From positions 1 through 64,000 of the forward strand of contig SKMK01000022.1 in assembly GCA_007121075.1 (NCBI GenBank): a stretch of 64,000 nucleotides of DNA, written 5' to 3'. The notes beneath the pieces were generated by a model, which saw only the letters and a program-made list of their open reading frames with translations, made no database searches and was not told the origin of the DNA. The first letter of the stretch is position 1, and each line of letters starts with the position of its first letter. This document shows positions 15,477 to 23,237 of the stretch, in pieces. This DNA comes from Syntrophomonadaceae bacterium (GTDB lineage Bacteria > Bacillota > Dethiobacteria > DTU022). Both the position numbers and the translations under genes were made by a program.

Positions 15477-16640
15477 ATGACAAAAAAAGAGCTTGTGGCC
15501 AGCACAGCAGCAAAAGCCGGCATATCAAAAACAGCAGCAAAAAGGGTTGTCGATGCAACCACCACCATAATTTCTGAGCAACTTTACCAGGACAATAAAA
15601 TCACCCTGAAGGATTTTGGCACTTTCAGCCTGCGTCAAAGGCCACTGCGCCGGGTTAGGAATCCGCAAAATCAAAAAATGATCACCATTCCTTCCGCCAG
15701 GATCCCTGTATTTAAACCGGGCAAAAGATTAAAAGAAACGATTAAAAGCACAGGAGACAGGGGTGGATCAGCAATGACCGGGGGAAAAAACAAGGAGCCG
15801 GTGGCAAACCCAAAATCAAGGCCGCCAAAAGTCATTGCCGTAACCAGCGGCAAAGGTGGAACAGGCAAAACAAACTTTATCATTAATACAGCCATAGCCC
15901 TGGCTCAAAGGGGCCAAAAAATCTACCTGATTGACGCCGACCTGGGAACAGCCAACGTCGATGTCCTGCTGGGCCTAAATTGCAAGCATACCATTAACAG
16001 CCTTGTAGAAGACAAGAACATGGATTTGATGGATATAATTGTAGATGGTCCTGAAGGAATACGGCTACTTCCGGGAGGTTCGGGTTTGCAATCGCTTGCA
16101 GAACTGCCAAAAGAAGAGCTGACCAGGATTATCGGCATGTTCAAGCCTCTTGAAGAACATGCTGATGTGATCATGATCGATACGGGTTCAGGCATCTCGC
16201 GCAATGTGGTTGAGTTTGCATTGGCGGCAGATGAAATAGTTGTTGTAATTACACCTGAGCCTCATTCCCTTTCTGATGCCTATGCCATAATTAAAGTCCT
16301 GAGCAATAATGAGCTTCAACCTCCGATTAGACTTGTCTTCAACCTGGTAGAAAACATAACCGAAGCCAGGATGGTCTCATCCCGTTTAACTGACGTAACA
16401 GAACGGTTTCTGCAATTAACTCCCGAAACTATTGGCCATATTTTAAAAGATGATAACGTCGTTAAATCGGTTAAACAGCTCAGGCCATTCGTGCTTTACA
16501 ACCCCCTGGCCCCAGCCTCAAGGTGTGTTGTCTCCATTGCTGAAAAACTGATACCCTTGCCCGAAGGCGAAAAACCGGCAGCCAGGGAAGAAAAAAAAGG
16601 GTTCTTAGGCAAATTGAAAACGCTCTTTTCCAGCGCATAA
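15477..16640 (+). CDS. HU/IHF-like DNA-binding domain fused to FlhG/MinD-type ATPase
   Basis: Single uninterrupted frame of 387 residues. Residues 1-90 are an HU/IHF fold (TKKELVASTAAKAGISKTAA; LKDFGTFSLRQRPLRRVRNP), complete with the beta-arm region. A basic linker (91-117) leads to a ParA/MinD-family ATPase with deviant Walker A SGKGGTGKT (124-132), a DADLGTANVD motif, and IDTGSGIS; overall it is closest to FlhG/YlxH. FlhG sets flagellar number and placement. A possible internal start, ATG 15774, has GGGGTGG eight bases upstream and would give the ATPase alone. It is the only plus-strand gene nearby and lies next to csrA and flaG, which supports a motility link. Confidence 0.87.
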   Translation: MTKKELVASTAAKAGISKTAAKRVVDATTTIISEQLYQDNKITLKDFGTFSLRQRPLRRVRNPQNQKMITIPSARIPVFKPGKRLKETIKSTGDRGGSAMTGGKNKEPVANPKSRPPKVIAVTSGKGGTGKTNFIINTAIALAQRGQKIYLIDADLGTANVDVLLGLNCKHTINSLVEDKNMDLMDIIVDGPEGIRLLPGGSGLQSLAELPKEELTRIIGMFKPLEEHADVIMIDTGSGISRNVVEFALAADEIVVVITPEPHSLSDAYAIIKVLSNNELQPPIRLVFNLVENITEARMVSSRLTDVTERFLQLTPETIGHILKDDNVVKSVKQLRPFVLYNPLAPASRCVVSIAEKLIPLPEGEKPAAREEKKGFLGKLKTLFSSA

Positions 16641-16707
16641 AATAAATCCCGGCTGGAAAAAGATGATCATCCAATCATTCAGCGGGAAACCCAGACTTAA
16701 CAAACTT

Positions 16708-18021
16708 CTATAGCTCAACATAAAAATCCTTCAAGTATATACCTAATTCTTCCAGCTCTTTTAGCACAGGGCGATACAATTCCCTGTCCACAGGAATTTG
16801 CACTCCCGGTTTGCCGTATTCCCCCCTGGCAATAATTTTGGCGACAATCGCCACCGGAAGTCCGGTAGTCCTGGCCATTGCCGAATCGCCGTCCGGTTCT
16901 CCATATTCAACCAGGGTCGATGTAATTCGTCCCGCTTTTCCACCCGGTTGAAGAACATCAAATTCATGAACCATAACAACCAGGTCTCTTTCCCCTTTAC
17001 CATAACTGAGTTTTTTCAATAAAAGATCTGACAAAATTTCTTTTGCTGCAGCATGTTCAAAAGGTAGAGGTTCATTGTCAAAAAATCCAAGCCACTCAAT
17101 ATTTTTAATCACCACTGAATACTCCCGGACCCCCAGGTATTCAGCCATGGTTCTGGCAATATTTTCATTGCTTGACAGGCCAATCCGTTTACAAATATAT
17201 TCCTTATAGGTCATATGACCGACGTCTTCAACACGGGTGTCAAACATTCCAACTTCATATAGACAGGCTATGGTTTCACACCAGCCGGGATAGCGGAAAG
17301 TGCCCCGGTAAATCGTGTCAACTTCCGGTATTCCGTATATATCAATATAAAAAATAGCATCGCTGTTAGGATATTCTTCAAACCAGCCGCATCCCGCCAC
17401 ATTTTTAAAAGAATAGTGTTTCATTAACTCGCTGCCGGTGATATTTATCTCTTTCCCTTGCTCCTGGAAACGGGCCGGGCAGGTGCAGGCTTCGATAGCC
17501 TCTTCTGGAGACCAGGAAAACTTGTACCTCACCGGCTCATTTGCCGCATCCGGGGCGGGAAACCCCCCGCACCAGGAACTAAATTTTTTTATTGCTCCGC
17601 CTTTTTCCTTAATTTCATCAATTACTTTTACGGCTGACATGTGATCTATTCCCGGATCCAGGCCAATCTCGCCAAGCACAGTAATCCCGGCTTCCTTTGC
17701 TTTTTGACCCAGATCTCTTATTTCGGGCGATAAAAAATTAGGGAAAACAAGAGATGTTTTATGCTCAATACACTTATTAATTACCTGCGAATCTAAAAAG
17801 CGAGGCAGCAGGCTCACCACCAGGTCTGCCTCATCTATTAAGTTGTCGGCATCCTGCAGATCCAAAGAAACCGCTTCGCCTCCGGGATGATTGGCAATGA
17901 TCTTTTGGGCGTTTTCAATTACCTTGTCTACTACTACCACTTGTAAATCAGGTTCTTTGAGCATGTGTCGAACACACGGGGTTGCTATTCTGCCTGCTCC
18001 GAATACAACTACCTTTTTCAT
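16708..18021 (-). CDS. Saccharopine dehydrogenase-family oxidoreductase (saccharopine reductase type)
   Basis: Protein of 437 residues. It has an N-terminal Rossmann motif VVFGAGRIATPCV, and the strongly diagnostic GEIGLDPGIDHMSA shared by saccharopine reductases (Lys9 type). The C-terminal domain has GERDLVVMVHEF and the ending ARTTGLPVAIVAKI. Such enzymes handle saccharopine and 2-aminoadipate semialdehyde, or related adducts such as carboxynorspermidine. No other lysine or polyamine genes adjoin it; an agmatinase lies 26 kb away. The family is firm, the substrate is not. It converges on the HU-FlhG gene and follows mnmA by 67 bases. Confidence 0.8.
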   Translation of the reverse strand: MKKVVVFGAGRIATPCVRHMLKEPDLQVVVVDKVIENAQKIIANHPGGEAVSLDLQDADNLIDEADLVVSLLPRFLDSQVINKCIEHKTSLVFPNFLSPEIRDLGQKAKEAGITVLGEIGLDPGIDHMSAVKVIDEIKEKGGAIKKFSSWCGGFPAPDAANEPVRYKFSWSPEEAIEACTCPARFQEQGKEINITGSELMKHYSFKNVAGCGWFEEYPNSDAIFYIDIYGIPEVDTIYRGTFRYPGWCETIACLYEVGMFDTRVEDVGHMTYKEYICKRIGLSSNENIARTMAEYLGVREYSVVIKNIEWLGFFDNEPLPFEHAAAKEILSDLLLKKLSYGKGERDLVVMVHEFDVLQPGGKAGRITSTLVEYGEPDGDSAMARTTGLPVAIVAKIIARGEYGKPGVQIPVDRELYRPVLKELEELGIYLKDFYVEL

Positions 18022-18088
18022 GACACCTTTCCTCCTTGAACAACTTTATTAGGATATTATTTCCGGTAATGCCTATAACCGGATTATC

Positions 18089-19201
18089 TTATTTTTTTAT
18101 GGGCTCATTAATTAAGCCGCCGCCTAAAACTTCATCGCCGTCATAAAAAACCGCCGACTGTCCGGGAGTAACCGCTTTCTGTTTTGACTCAAAATCCACC
18201 CTGGCATGACCATTTTCCGGCGGGTATAAGGTGGCCGGTACAGCCGGGGCTCGATAACGTATCTTGACTTCGATTTTGAAGGGTTTTGCGGGAGCAGTAC
18301 CGGAAATATAATTGAGTTTCTCTACGATCACCCCCGAGCTGTACGTTTCCGGTTCCGTTCCTACAATTACAAGGTTCCTGGAAGGATCAATGTCGATGAC
18401 ATATAAAGGCTCAGAATAAGTTATGCCCAGCCCTTTGCGCTGCCCGATCGTATAAAAAGCTATCCCCTGGTGACGGCCCAGTTTTTCACCGGAGGTAGAA
18501 AAAATGTCGCCCGGCCGGGCGGCTTCCGGGCACATCCTCTCCATGAAAGAACGGTAATCGTTGTCGGGAATAAAACATATTTCCTGGCTCTCTTCTTTAC
18601 CTGCCACCTTAAGCTTTCCTCTTTCTGCAATTTCCCGGATTTCCTGCTTGGTCTTATCTCCAACCGGAAACAGGCTTGCTCTTAGTTCTTCCTGGGTGAG
18701 CACATAAAGCATATAACTCTGGTCTTTCTGCCTGTCAACTCCCCGGTAAAGTTTATAGCTGCCACTTATTTCATCATATTCTATGCGGGCATAATGCCCT
18801 GTAGCCAGGCGGTTAATTCCCAACCCTTTTGCTTTTTGCAGCAGAAAAGAGAATTTAACGGTCCGGTTACATTCAACGCAGGGATTGGGAGTTCTGCCCC
18901 GCAGGTATTCGGACGTAAAATCACAAACTACGTTTTCATAGAATTCATCCTTCATATTTAAGACGTAATGGGGAATATCAAGCAGGGCGGCAACTTTTTG
19001 AGCATCAAGGACGGCTTCATAAGAACAACAGCTTTTAGCCTCTTCACCAGCCTGTACTTCGGATAAAGGATCAACCCACATCCGAAGGGTAACACCAACT
19101 ACATCATAGCCGGCTTCCTTTAATAAAAGGGCCGCTACAGAACTATCTACTCCACCGCTCATGGCGACAATTACTTTATGATTATTCGCTGATACACCCA
19201 A
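18089..19201 (-). CDS. mnmA: tRNA-specific 2-thiouridylase MnmA
   Basis: Protein of 370 residues, the normal length. The ATP-PPi loop AMSGGVDSS opens the protein. The catalytic cysteines are in NPCVECNRTVKF (about C108/C111) and ESQEICFIP (C209). The family motifs TGHYARIEY, KDQSYMLY and RHQGIAFYTIGQRKGLG are present. The enzyme puts sulfur on U34 of tRNA for Lys, Glu and Gln. Its usual sulfur donor is a cysteine desulfurase, and iscS lies far away at 58.5 kb. MnmH, also in this window, would use the 2-thiouridine it makes as substrate. Start is ATG at 19201. Confidence 0.96.
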   Translation of the reverse strand: MGVSANNHKVIVAMSGGVDSSVAALLLKEAGYDVVGVTLRMWVDPLSEVQAGEEAKSCCSYEAVLDAQKVAALLDIPHYVLNMKDEFYENVVCDFTSEYLRGRTPNPCVECNRTVKFSFLLQKAKGLGINRLATGHYARIEYDEISGSYKLYRGVDRQKDQSYMLYVLTQEELRASLFPVGDKTKQEIREIAERGKLKVAGKEESQEICFIPDNDYRSFMERMCPEAARPGDIFSTSGEKLGRHQGIAFYTIGQRKGLGITYSEPLYVIDIDPSRNLVIVGTEPETYSSGVIVEKLNYISGTAPAKPFKIEVKIRYRAPAVPATLYPPENGHARVDFESKQKAVTPGQSAVFYDGDEVLGGGLINEPIKK

Positions 19202-19430
19202 AAAAACACTTCCCGCAAATTAATCCTATTTTTGCTTTTAACATAACCGGGCTTACTGTAATACAACGTTAAATGGTTATTCTTTAGAACTGTAATAAAT
19301 TATACATGATTCCAGGGGGAAATACACAATTTAAGAAATAACTTAACGGCTTATTACCAGGGATGAGTCCATTTTCAGCCTCAAGCTGGCAAAAAAAGAA
19401 CAGGAGGGGACAAGTTTAAATATCCAATGC

Positions 19431-19467
19431 AAAATAAAGGACCTGGCTGATTAAATCAAGCAGGCCC
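19431..19467 (-). terminator. Terminator of the HD-domain gene
   Basis: On the minus strand GGGCCTG pairs with CAGGTCC, with a further inner TGATT/AATCA pairing, followed by TTTATTTT. It begins about 30 bases past the stop at 19499. Confidence 0.75.
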
Positions 19468-19498
19468 TCTACTGGCAATAATTTCTTATGAGCAAAGT

Positions 19499-20077
19499 TT
19501 AAAGGTTACCCCTTAAATCAAGTTCGTCTGCCGCATTCTGCATTCCCTTGATTGTTTCCTCTATAAGTTCGGTAACATCCATGCCGAGAAGGTTGGCCCC
19601 CTCTTCTATGATACCGCGGTCGACACCGGCTGCAAAGCCTTTTTGCTTCCATTTCTTTTTTACCGACTTGGCATTTAGATCCATAATGCTTTTGCTGGGC
19701 CGCATTAAAACAGTAGCCACGATCAGGCCGGTTAATTCATCTATGGCATAAAGGACTTTTTCCATAGGCTCCCTGGGTTCTACATCTGTGCAGATTTTCC
19801 AGCCATGGCTTTGCACCGCCCGGATATAGTCTTCGGGCCATCCTTCTTCCTCCAGCATTTCCCTTGTTTTATGGCAGTGCTCGTCGGGGTATTTTTCATA
19901 ATCTAGATCATGGATTAAACCTATTGCCTGCCATTTTTCCGGATCTTCGCCAAATTTCTCAGCAAAATGCCCCATGACTGCTTCAACCGCCAAAGCATGT
20001 TTGATTAAAGCCTCATTCTGATTGTGTTTTCTCAGCAGGGCCATTGCTTCTTCCCGATCAGGTTTTTTTACTTCCAT
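19499..20077 (-). CDS. HD-domain phosphohydrolase family protein
   Basis: Protein of 192 residues with an HD-superfamily metal site: KHALAVEAVM supplies the first His, GLIHDLDYEKYPDEH the HD pair, and AVQSHGW a later His. Proteins of this size and pattern in Clostridia are annotated as HD or HDIG hydrolases, sometimes as nucleotide or phosphate-ester hydrolases; the substrate is unknown. The C-terminal half is helical and contains IIEEGANLLGMD, commonly conserved in this group. The gene stands alone with its own terminator; no partner is suggested by context. Confidence 0.8.
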   Translation of the reverse strand: MEVKKPDREEAMALLRKHNQNEALIKHALAVEAVMGHFAEKFGEDPEKWQAIGLIHDLDYEKYPDEHCHKTREMLEEEGWPEDYIRAVQSHGWKICTDVEPREPMEKVLYAIDELTGLIVATVLMRPSKSIMDLNAKSVKKKWKQKGFAAGVDRGIIEEGANLLGMDVTELIEETIKGMQNAADELDLRGNL

Positions 20078-20425
20078 AATATTTCACTTCCTTTTTTAAT
20101 ATTTAATAAGCTGTATAAACATCCCGGGACAAATTCATTCAAATTACGTTTTCTTTAGATTAAACCACTATTATTTCCAAGTAAAATAGACATTTAAAAA
20201 CGCTTATAAATCTTTTTCTTTTTTGGGCATTAAAATCCTGCTTTAAACAAATGCTAATAATAAAAGCCTGCCGGGCTGTTTAATACAAATACCGCCCAAA
20301 CAGCCAAATCTAGATATTGTAAACCTCCACCGGTTAAACTATACTTTATAAGTAGCACCATTATCATAATAAAGGACATCTGCTTATAAGACTAAAACAA
20401 ACTAGTGTTAAAGGGAGGCCGGGAA
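20078..20425. other. Divergent intergenic region
   Basis: About 350 bases of AT-rich sequence between the HD gene (minus) and the zinc-ribbon/DUF4282 gene (plus). It should hold both promoters, but I find no pair of boxes close enough to consensus to assign, and no strong inverted repeat or gene. Confidence 0.5.
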
Positions 20426-20995
20426 ATGAGCGACCAGGAGTACAAGGAATGCCCCCATTGCGGGGAAGAAATCAAATCTAAGGCAATAAAATGCAAGCAC
20501 TGTCATTCTTTTTTAGACCGGGCAGACGAACCCGCAGGCACTTCGAGGCCATACGAAGGGAGGGAAACCCCACCGGAACAAGTCCCCCCCACGGAGGAAA
20601 TCCCGCCGGAACCGCAAAAAGCATTCCAGGAGCCTGAGGAAAATTTTAGTTCCAGGGGGAAAGGATTTTTAGCGTCTCTTTTTGATTTAAATATGACCGA
20701 AATGGTCACACCCAAAATCATAAAGGCCCTGTATATCCTGGGATTGCTTGGTATCGGACTGGGAATGGTTACTGCTATAATTTCATCCATAATTGCCGTG
20801 GGAGCAACCGGCTTTGGTAGAATCTTTATAGCCCTAATTACGGCACCGATTGGAGCTTTTCTAGCTGTAATTTTCTTAAGGGTTTACCTGGAATTAATCA
20901 TCCTGCTCTTTAATATTTATGATCAATTGAAAGATATCAAAACGGGTTTGGGTCAGCAGGAAGAGCAAGATGCCTCGAAAGTTGACACTCCATGA
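20426..20995 (+). CDS. Zinc-ribbon protein with DUF4282-like membrane domain
   Basis: Protein of 189 residues from ATG 20426, which has GGGAGG seven bases upstream; an upstream in-frame GTG at 20405 lacks a ribosome site. The N-terminus is a zinc ribbon with knuckles CPHC and CKHC (14 residues apart). A proline- and glutamate-rich linker (about 35-75) follows, then two membrane spans (about 100-125 and 130-155) preceded by SLFDLNMTEMVTPKIIK, typical of DUF4282. The C-terminus is polar. Function is unknown; such proteins are small membrane proteins found across bacteria. It is a single gene followed by a GC-rich hairpin. Confidence 0.75.
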   Translation: MSDQEYKECPHCGEEIKSKAIKCKHCHSFLDRADEPAGTSRPYEGRETPPEQVPPTEEIPPEPQKAFQEPEENFSSRGKGFLASLFDLNMTEMVTPKIIKALYILGLLGIGLGMVTAIISSIIAVGATGFGRIFIALITAPIGAFLAVIFLRVYLELIILLFNIYDQLKDIKTGLGQQEEQDASKVDTP

Positions 20996-21075
20996 AAGCT
21001 GCAACGGATATCATAAAAAGAAAAGAAGGGCTGTCTTAAACAGACAAGATAATGTCTGCCTGAGGCAAAATGTTT

Positions 21076-21098
21076 GGGCCCGGCATGATGCCGGGCCC
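21076..21098. terminator. 10-bp GC-rich hairpin between the DUF4282 gene and tRNA-Val
   Basis: GGGCCCGGCA (21076-21085) pairs perfectly with 21089-21098 across a TGA loop. It lies between two converging units and is likely to serve the tRNA-Val transcript (minus) or the plus-strand gene. T-runs are short on both sides. Confidence 0.6.
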
Positions 21099-21116
21099 CA
21101 AATTCAATTAAACTCA

Positions 21117-21191
21117 TGGTGGGCGAAGCAGGTTTTGAACCTGCGACCCCCTGCTTGTAAGGCAGGTGCTCTCCCGCTGAGCTATTCGCCC
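21117..21191 (-). tRNA. tRNA-Val (UAC)
   Basis: A full cloverleaf is readable on the minus strand: acceptor GGGCGAA paired with TTCGCCC, D-arm with AGCTCAGCGGGAGAGC, anticodon stem CCTGC/GCAGG around CTTACAA (anticodon TAC), T-arm with GGTTCAAAACC, and an encoded CCA. The T-loop reads TTCAAAA, which departs slightly from the usual TTCRANY. Confidence 0.95.
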
Positions 21192-21336
21192 TTGTATTTG
21201 TTATTGTAAGGGTTTTTGAATTAATTGTAAAGAGCAAAAAGATATGTTTATTGCGGTGCATCCTGTAGGAGTATATACCACGCTTGTCGAAGTATTAAAA
21301 CAAAATAATTAAATTTATCAAACAGGAGTGAAGAAA

Positions 21337-21777
21337 ATGTATCGAATTTTACTGGCTATTGATGGTTCTGATCATTCAAAAAAAGTTGTTGACGAAGCCC
21401 TGTCTATTGCAGAAGCTCAAAAAGCCGAGGTGACTATTTTAACTGTAACCTGGGGAAACATTGTAAGTCCCGGAGTCAGTATTCACTTCACGGATGAAGA
21501 ATGGAACAGGATTTCAAAAAATATCCAGAGAGAGGGTGAGGCAATTGTTGAAAAAGCCGCTGAACCCTTCAGGGAAAAAGGGTTAACAGTAAATACCAGT
21601 GTACTTTTTGGTCAAAAAACACCAGCCGATGCGATATGCGAAATGGTCAATAAAAAAGATTTTAACCTGGTTGTTTTAGGCAGCCATGGCCTGAGAGGCA
21701 TCAAAGAAGCTTTCCTGGGAAGTGTCAGCAACAAAGTCGCTCACTGTGCTGAATGCAACGTCCTGATTGTCAAGTAA
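21337..21777 (+). CDS. Universal stress protein (UspA family)
   Basis: Protein of 146 residues from ATG 21337, with AGGAG eight bases upstream; the GTG at 21328 overlaps that site. The UspA fold is clear: MYRILLAIDGSDHSKKV at the start and the ATP-binding pattern GSHGLRGIKEAFLGSVSNKV near the end, then CNVLIVK. Such proteins bind ATP or sense stress by unknown means; no specific role can be given. It is a single gene with a plus-strand terminator at 21900-21926. Confidence 0.92.
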   Translation: MYRILLAIDGSDHSKKVVDEALSIAEAQKAEVTILTVTWGNIVSPGVSIHFTDEEWNRISKNIQREGEAIVEKAAEPFREKGLTVNTSVLFGQKTPADAICEMVNKKDFNLVVLGSHGLRGIKEAFLGSVSNKVAHCAECNVLIVK

Positions 21778-21899
21778 AACAATCATTAAGTGCTAGTTTC
21801 TTATCCTAAATTACCGGGCAGCTTTGGCCGGATCTATTCGGCAATCCTGCAGATGTCAACCTAAACCAGGCCGGGAAAGGGCCATCATAAATCCAACTT

Positions 21900-21926
21900 A
21901 AAGATACTGGCTTATCCGGTATCTTT
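21900..21926 (+). terminator. Terminator downstream of the universal stress gene
   Basis: AAAGATACTGG pairs with CCGGTATCTTT across CTTAT (11 pairs, one G-U), followed by TATATT. It is 120 bases past the stop. The surrounding gap, 21778-22101, also holds the minus-strand tRNA terminator and a tRNA-like fragment, but no gene. Confidence 0.6.
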
Positions 21927-22002
21927 TATATTGTACCCTTGCTAAAAAATATCTATGGCAGCGGCTTTCTGCAGGTAAAGCCTTAAAAAGATAACTGCCG
22001 CT

Positions 22003-22043
22003 TAAAAAAACAACACACACGGAGCTTTTATACCCCGTGTGTG
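22003..22043 (-). terminator. Terminator of the tRNA-Met/Ile - tRNA-Glu transcript
   Basis: On the minus strand CACACACGG pairs with CCGTGTGTG (22014-22022 with 22035-22043), followed by TTGTTTTTTT. It lies downstream of tRNA-Glu and of the tRNA-like fragment. Confidence 0.8.
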
Positions 22044-22054
22044 CATAAAAAATG

Positions 22055-22090
22055 TGCCTTGTCAGGCAACTGTTCTCTCGCTGAGCATTA
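22055..22090 (-). pseudogene. Truncated tRNA-like fragment (resembles the tRNA-Val 5' half)
   Basis: The minus strand reads GCTCAGCGAGAGAACAG followed by TTGCCTGACAAG, close to the D-arm and anticodon-arm of the tRNA-Val gene at 21117-21191 (GCTCAGCGGGAGAGCAC, TGCCTTACAAG). The acceptor and T-arm are missing, so it cannot be a functional tRNA. It sits between tRNA-Glu and its terminator. Confidence 0.45.
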
Positions 22091-22101
22091 GCTCAGCTAA
22101 T

Positions 22102-22177
22102 TGGTGACCCCTAGGGGATTCGAACCCCTGTTGCCAGCTTGAAAGGCTGGTGTCCTAACCGATTAGACGAAGGGGCC
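22102..22177 (-). tRNA. tRNA-Glu (UUC)
   Basis: Minus-strand cloverleaf: GGCCCCTTCGTCTAATCGG start, anticodon arm CCAGC-CTTTCAA-GCTGG (anticodon TTC), T-arm with GGTTCGAATCC, encoded CCA. It follows the CAU tRNA by 8 bases, so both are likely processed from one transcript. U34 of this tRNA is the target of MnmA and MnmH, both encoded in this window. Confidence 0.96.
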
Positions 22178-22185
22178 AGGATTCT

Positions 22186-22261
22186 TGGTGGGCCCACCAG
22201 GACTCGAACCTGGGACCAACCGGTTATGAGCCGGTAGCTCTTCCAGCTGAGCTATGGGCCC
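22186..22261 (-). tRNA. tRNA with CAU anticodon (elongator Met or lysidine-type Ile)
   Basis: Minus-strand cloverleaf with perfect acceptor GGGCCCA/TGGGCCC, D-arm AGCTCAGCTGGAAGAGCT, anticodon stem ACCGG around CTCATAA, T-arm with GGTTCGAGTCC and encoded CCA. The G1-C72 pair rules out the usual initiator form with its mismatched first pair. The sequence alone does not let me separate elongator Met from Ile2, which TilS modifies. Confidence 0.9.
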
Positions 22262-22301
22262 ACATCGCCTGCCATCAGCTTAACCCCTAACGGCTATATG
22301 A

Positions 22302-22330
22302 GTTTAACACACCATTAAGATTGTTGTCAA
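22302..22330 (-). promoter_or_regulatory. Candidate promoter for the CAU tRNA - tRNA-Glu unit
   Basis: A perfect TTGACA (22325-22330) is 17 bases from TTAAAC (22302-22307). It points toward the first tRNA, 40 bases away. Confidence 0.5.
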
Positions 22331-22389
22331 GAACTTGGAAGCAAGTTAAAATGATAAACAGATTGTTCTATTTATAGGAGGTAAACTGC

Positions 22390-23070
22390 ATGTATGAACT
22401 GGTCACTGAATTTGATTTTACCCTTACAGAGGAGGATGTGCTAAAAGGCCAGGGTATAGATCCAGAAAGGGCTTCACCAAAGCTCTTTGAAAATGCAAAG
22501 GATATAATTGAAGAAACCCATTCCCTGATCAAGCCCGCGGCTGTGTATACTATCATCGAGATAGCCAACTTTGAACACCAGAAAATCACCTTCGAGGGAG
22601 GTAGCTTTGAAGGACCGCTGGTTGGCAAAGCAATGGCCGGAGCAAAACACCTGAATATTGCCATATGCACAATCGGCGGCGATCTTGAACAAAGGGTCCA
22701 GGAGCTAATGGCTGAAAATCCGATCATGGGAGTAGCTCTAGACGGTGCCGGCATTGCGGCTGTGCGCAAAGTCTCGGAGACTGTAGAAGATATAATCAGC
22801 AAGAAAGCCTGCGAATTGGACTTGGCCCTGGGCATGCGTGTTCAACCCGGTCAGGAAGGATGGCCAATTGAGCAGCAGCGATTGGTTTTTTCTATTTTAC
22901 CGGCCGATAAAATTGGAGTCCGCTTATCAGACAGCTGCCTGATGATCCCCAGGAAATCAGTTTCTTTTATCATTCCCAGGGGGGAAGATCTCGACAGCAG
23001 TATGATTCCCTGTGACTTCTGTTCCAAAAGGAATCGCTGTGATTGGAGAAAGCAGAAGCAAAGCAGTTAA
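22390..23070 (+). CDS. Methionine-synthase activation-domain protein (B12 reactivation type)
   Basis: Protein of 226 residues with AGGAGGT just upstream of ATG 22390. It matches the stand-alone form of the vitamin-B12-dependent methionine synthase activation domain: VALDGAGIAAVRKVSE, then RVQPGQEGWPIEQQRLVFSIL, ADKIGVRLSDSCLMIPRKSVSF, and a cysteine-rich end (CDFCSKRNRC). In MetH this domain binds S-adenosylmethionine and reactivates oxidised cobalamin. The C-terminal cysteines could bind a metal or cluster. No methionine synthase or corrinoid gene adjoins it, but a corrinoid protein begins the window. Partner unknown. Confidence 0.8.
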   Translation: MYELVTEFDFTLTEEDVLKGQGIDPERASPKLFENAKDIIEETHSLIKPAAVYTIIEIANFEHQKITFEGGSFEGPLVGKAMAGAKHLNIAICTIGGDLEQRVQELMAENPIMGVALDGAGIAAVRKVSETVEDIISKKACELDLALGMRVQPGQEGWPIEQQRLVFSILPADKIGVRLSDSCLMIPRKSVSFIIPRGEDLDSSMIPCDFCSKRNRCDWRKQKQSS

Positions 23071-23084
23071 AAAGTACATAAAAT

Positions 23085-23159
23085 TGGCTCCCCAGGCAGG
23101 ATTCGAACCTGCAACCTACCGGTTAACAGCCGGTCGCTCTGCCGTTGAGCTACTGAGGA
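23085..23159 (-). tRNA. tRNA-Asn (GUU)
   Basis: Minus-strand cloverleaf: acceptor TCCTCAG with CTGGGGA, D-arm AGCTCAACGGCAGAGC, anticodon stem ACCGG around CTGTTAA (anticodon GTT), T-arm GGTTCGAATCC, discriminator G and encoded CCA. It stands alone behind a near-consensus promoter. Confidence 0.96.
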
Positions 23160-23176
23160 ACCTTATCGGCATTTGT

Positions 23177-23205
23177 ATTATACTGAATTGAGACAAACCC
23201 GTCAA
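23177..23205 (-). promoter_or_regulatory. Strong promoter of tRNA-Asn
   Basis: TTGACG (23200-23205) and TATAAT (23177-23182) are 17 bases apart on the minus strand, giving a start about 10 bases before the tRNA. The -35 box lies at the loop of the hairpin at 23188-23218 that follows sigA. Confidence 0.85.
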
Positions 23206-23218
23206 GGGTTTGTCTCAA
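23188..23218 (-). terminator. 13-bp hairpin downstream of sigA
   Basis: TTGAGACAAACCC pairs exactly with GGGTTTGTCTCAA across a five-base loop. It starts 19 bases past the sigA stop. The downstream T-run is weak (TTCAG), so termination may be partial. The stem contains the tRNA-Asn spacer and the loop its -35 box. Confidence 0.7.
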
Positions 23219-23237
23219 ATATTTGCCCCTTTTTAGC

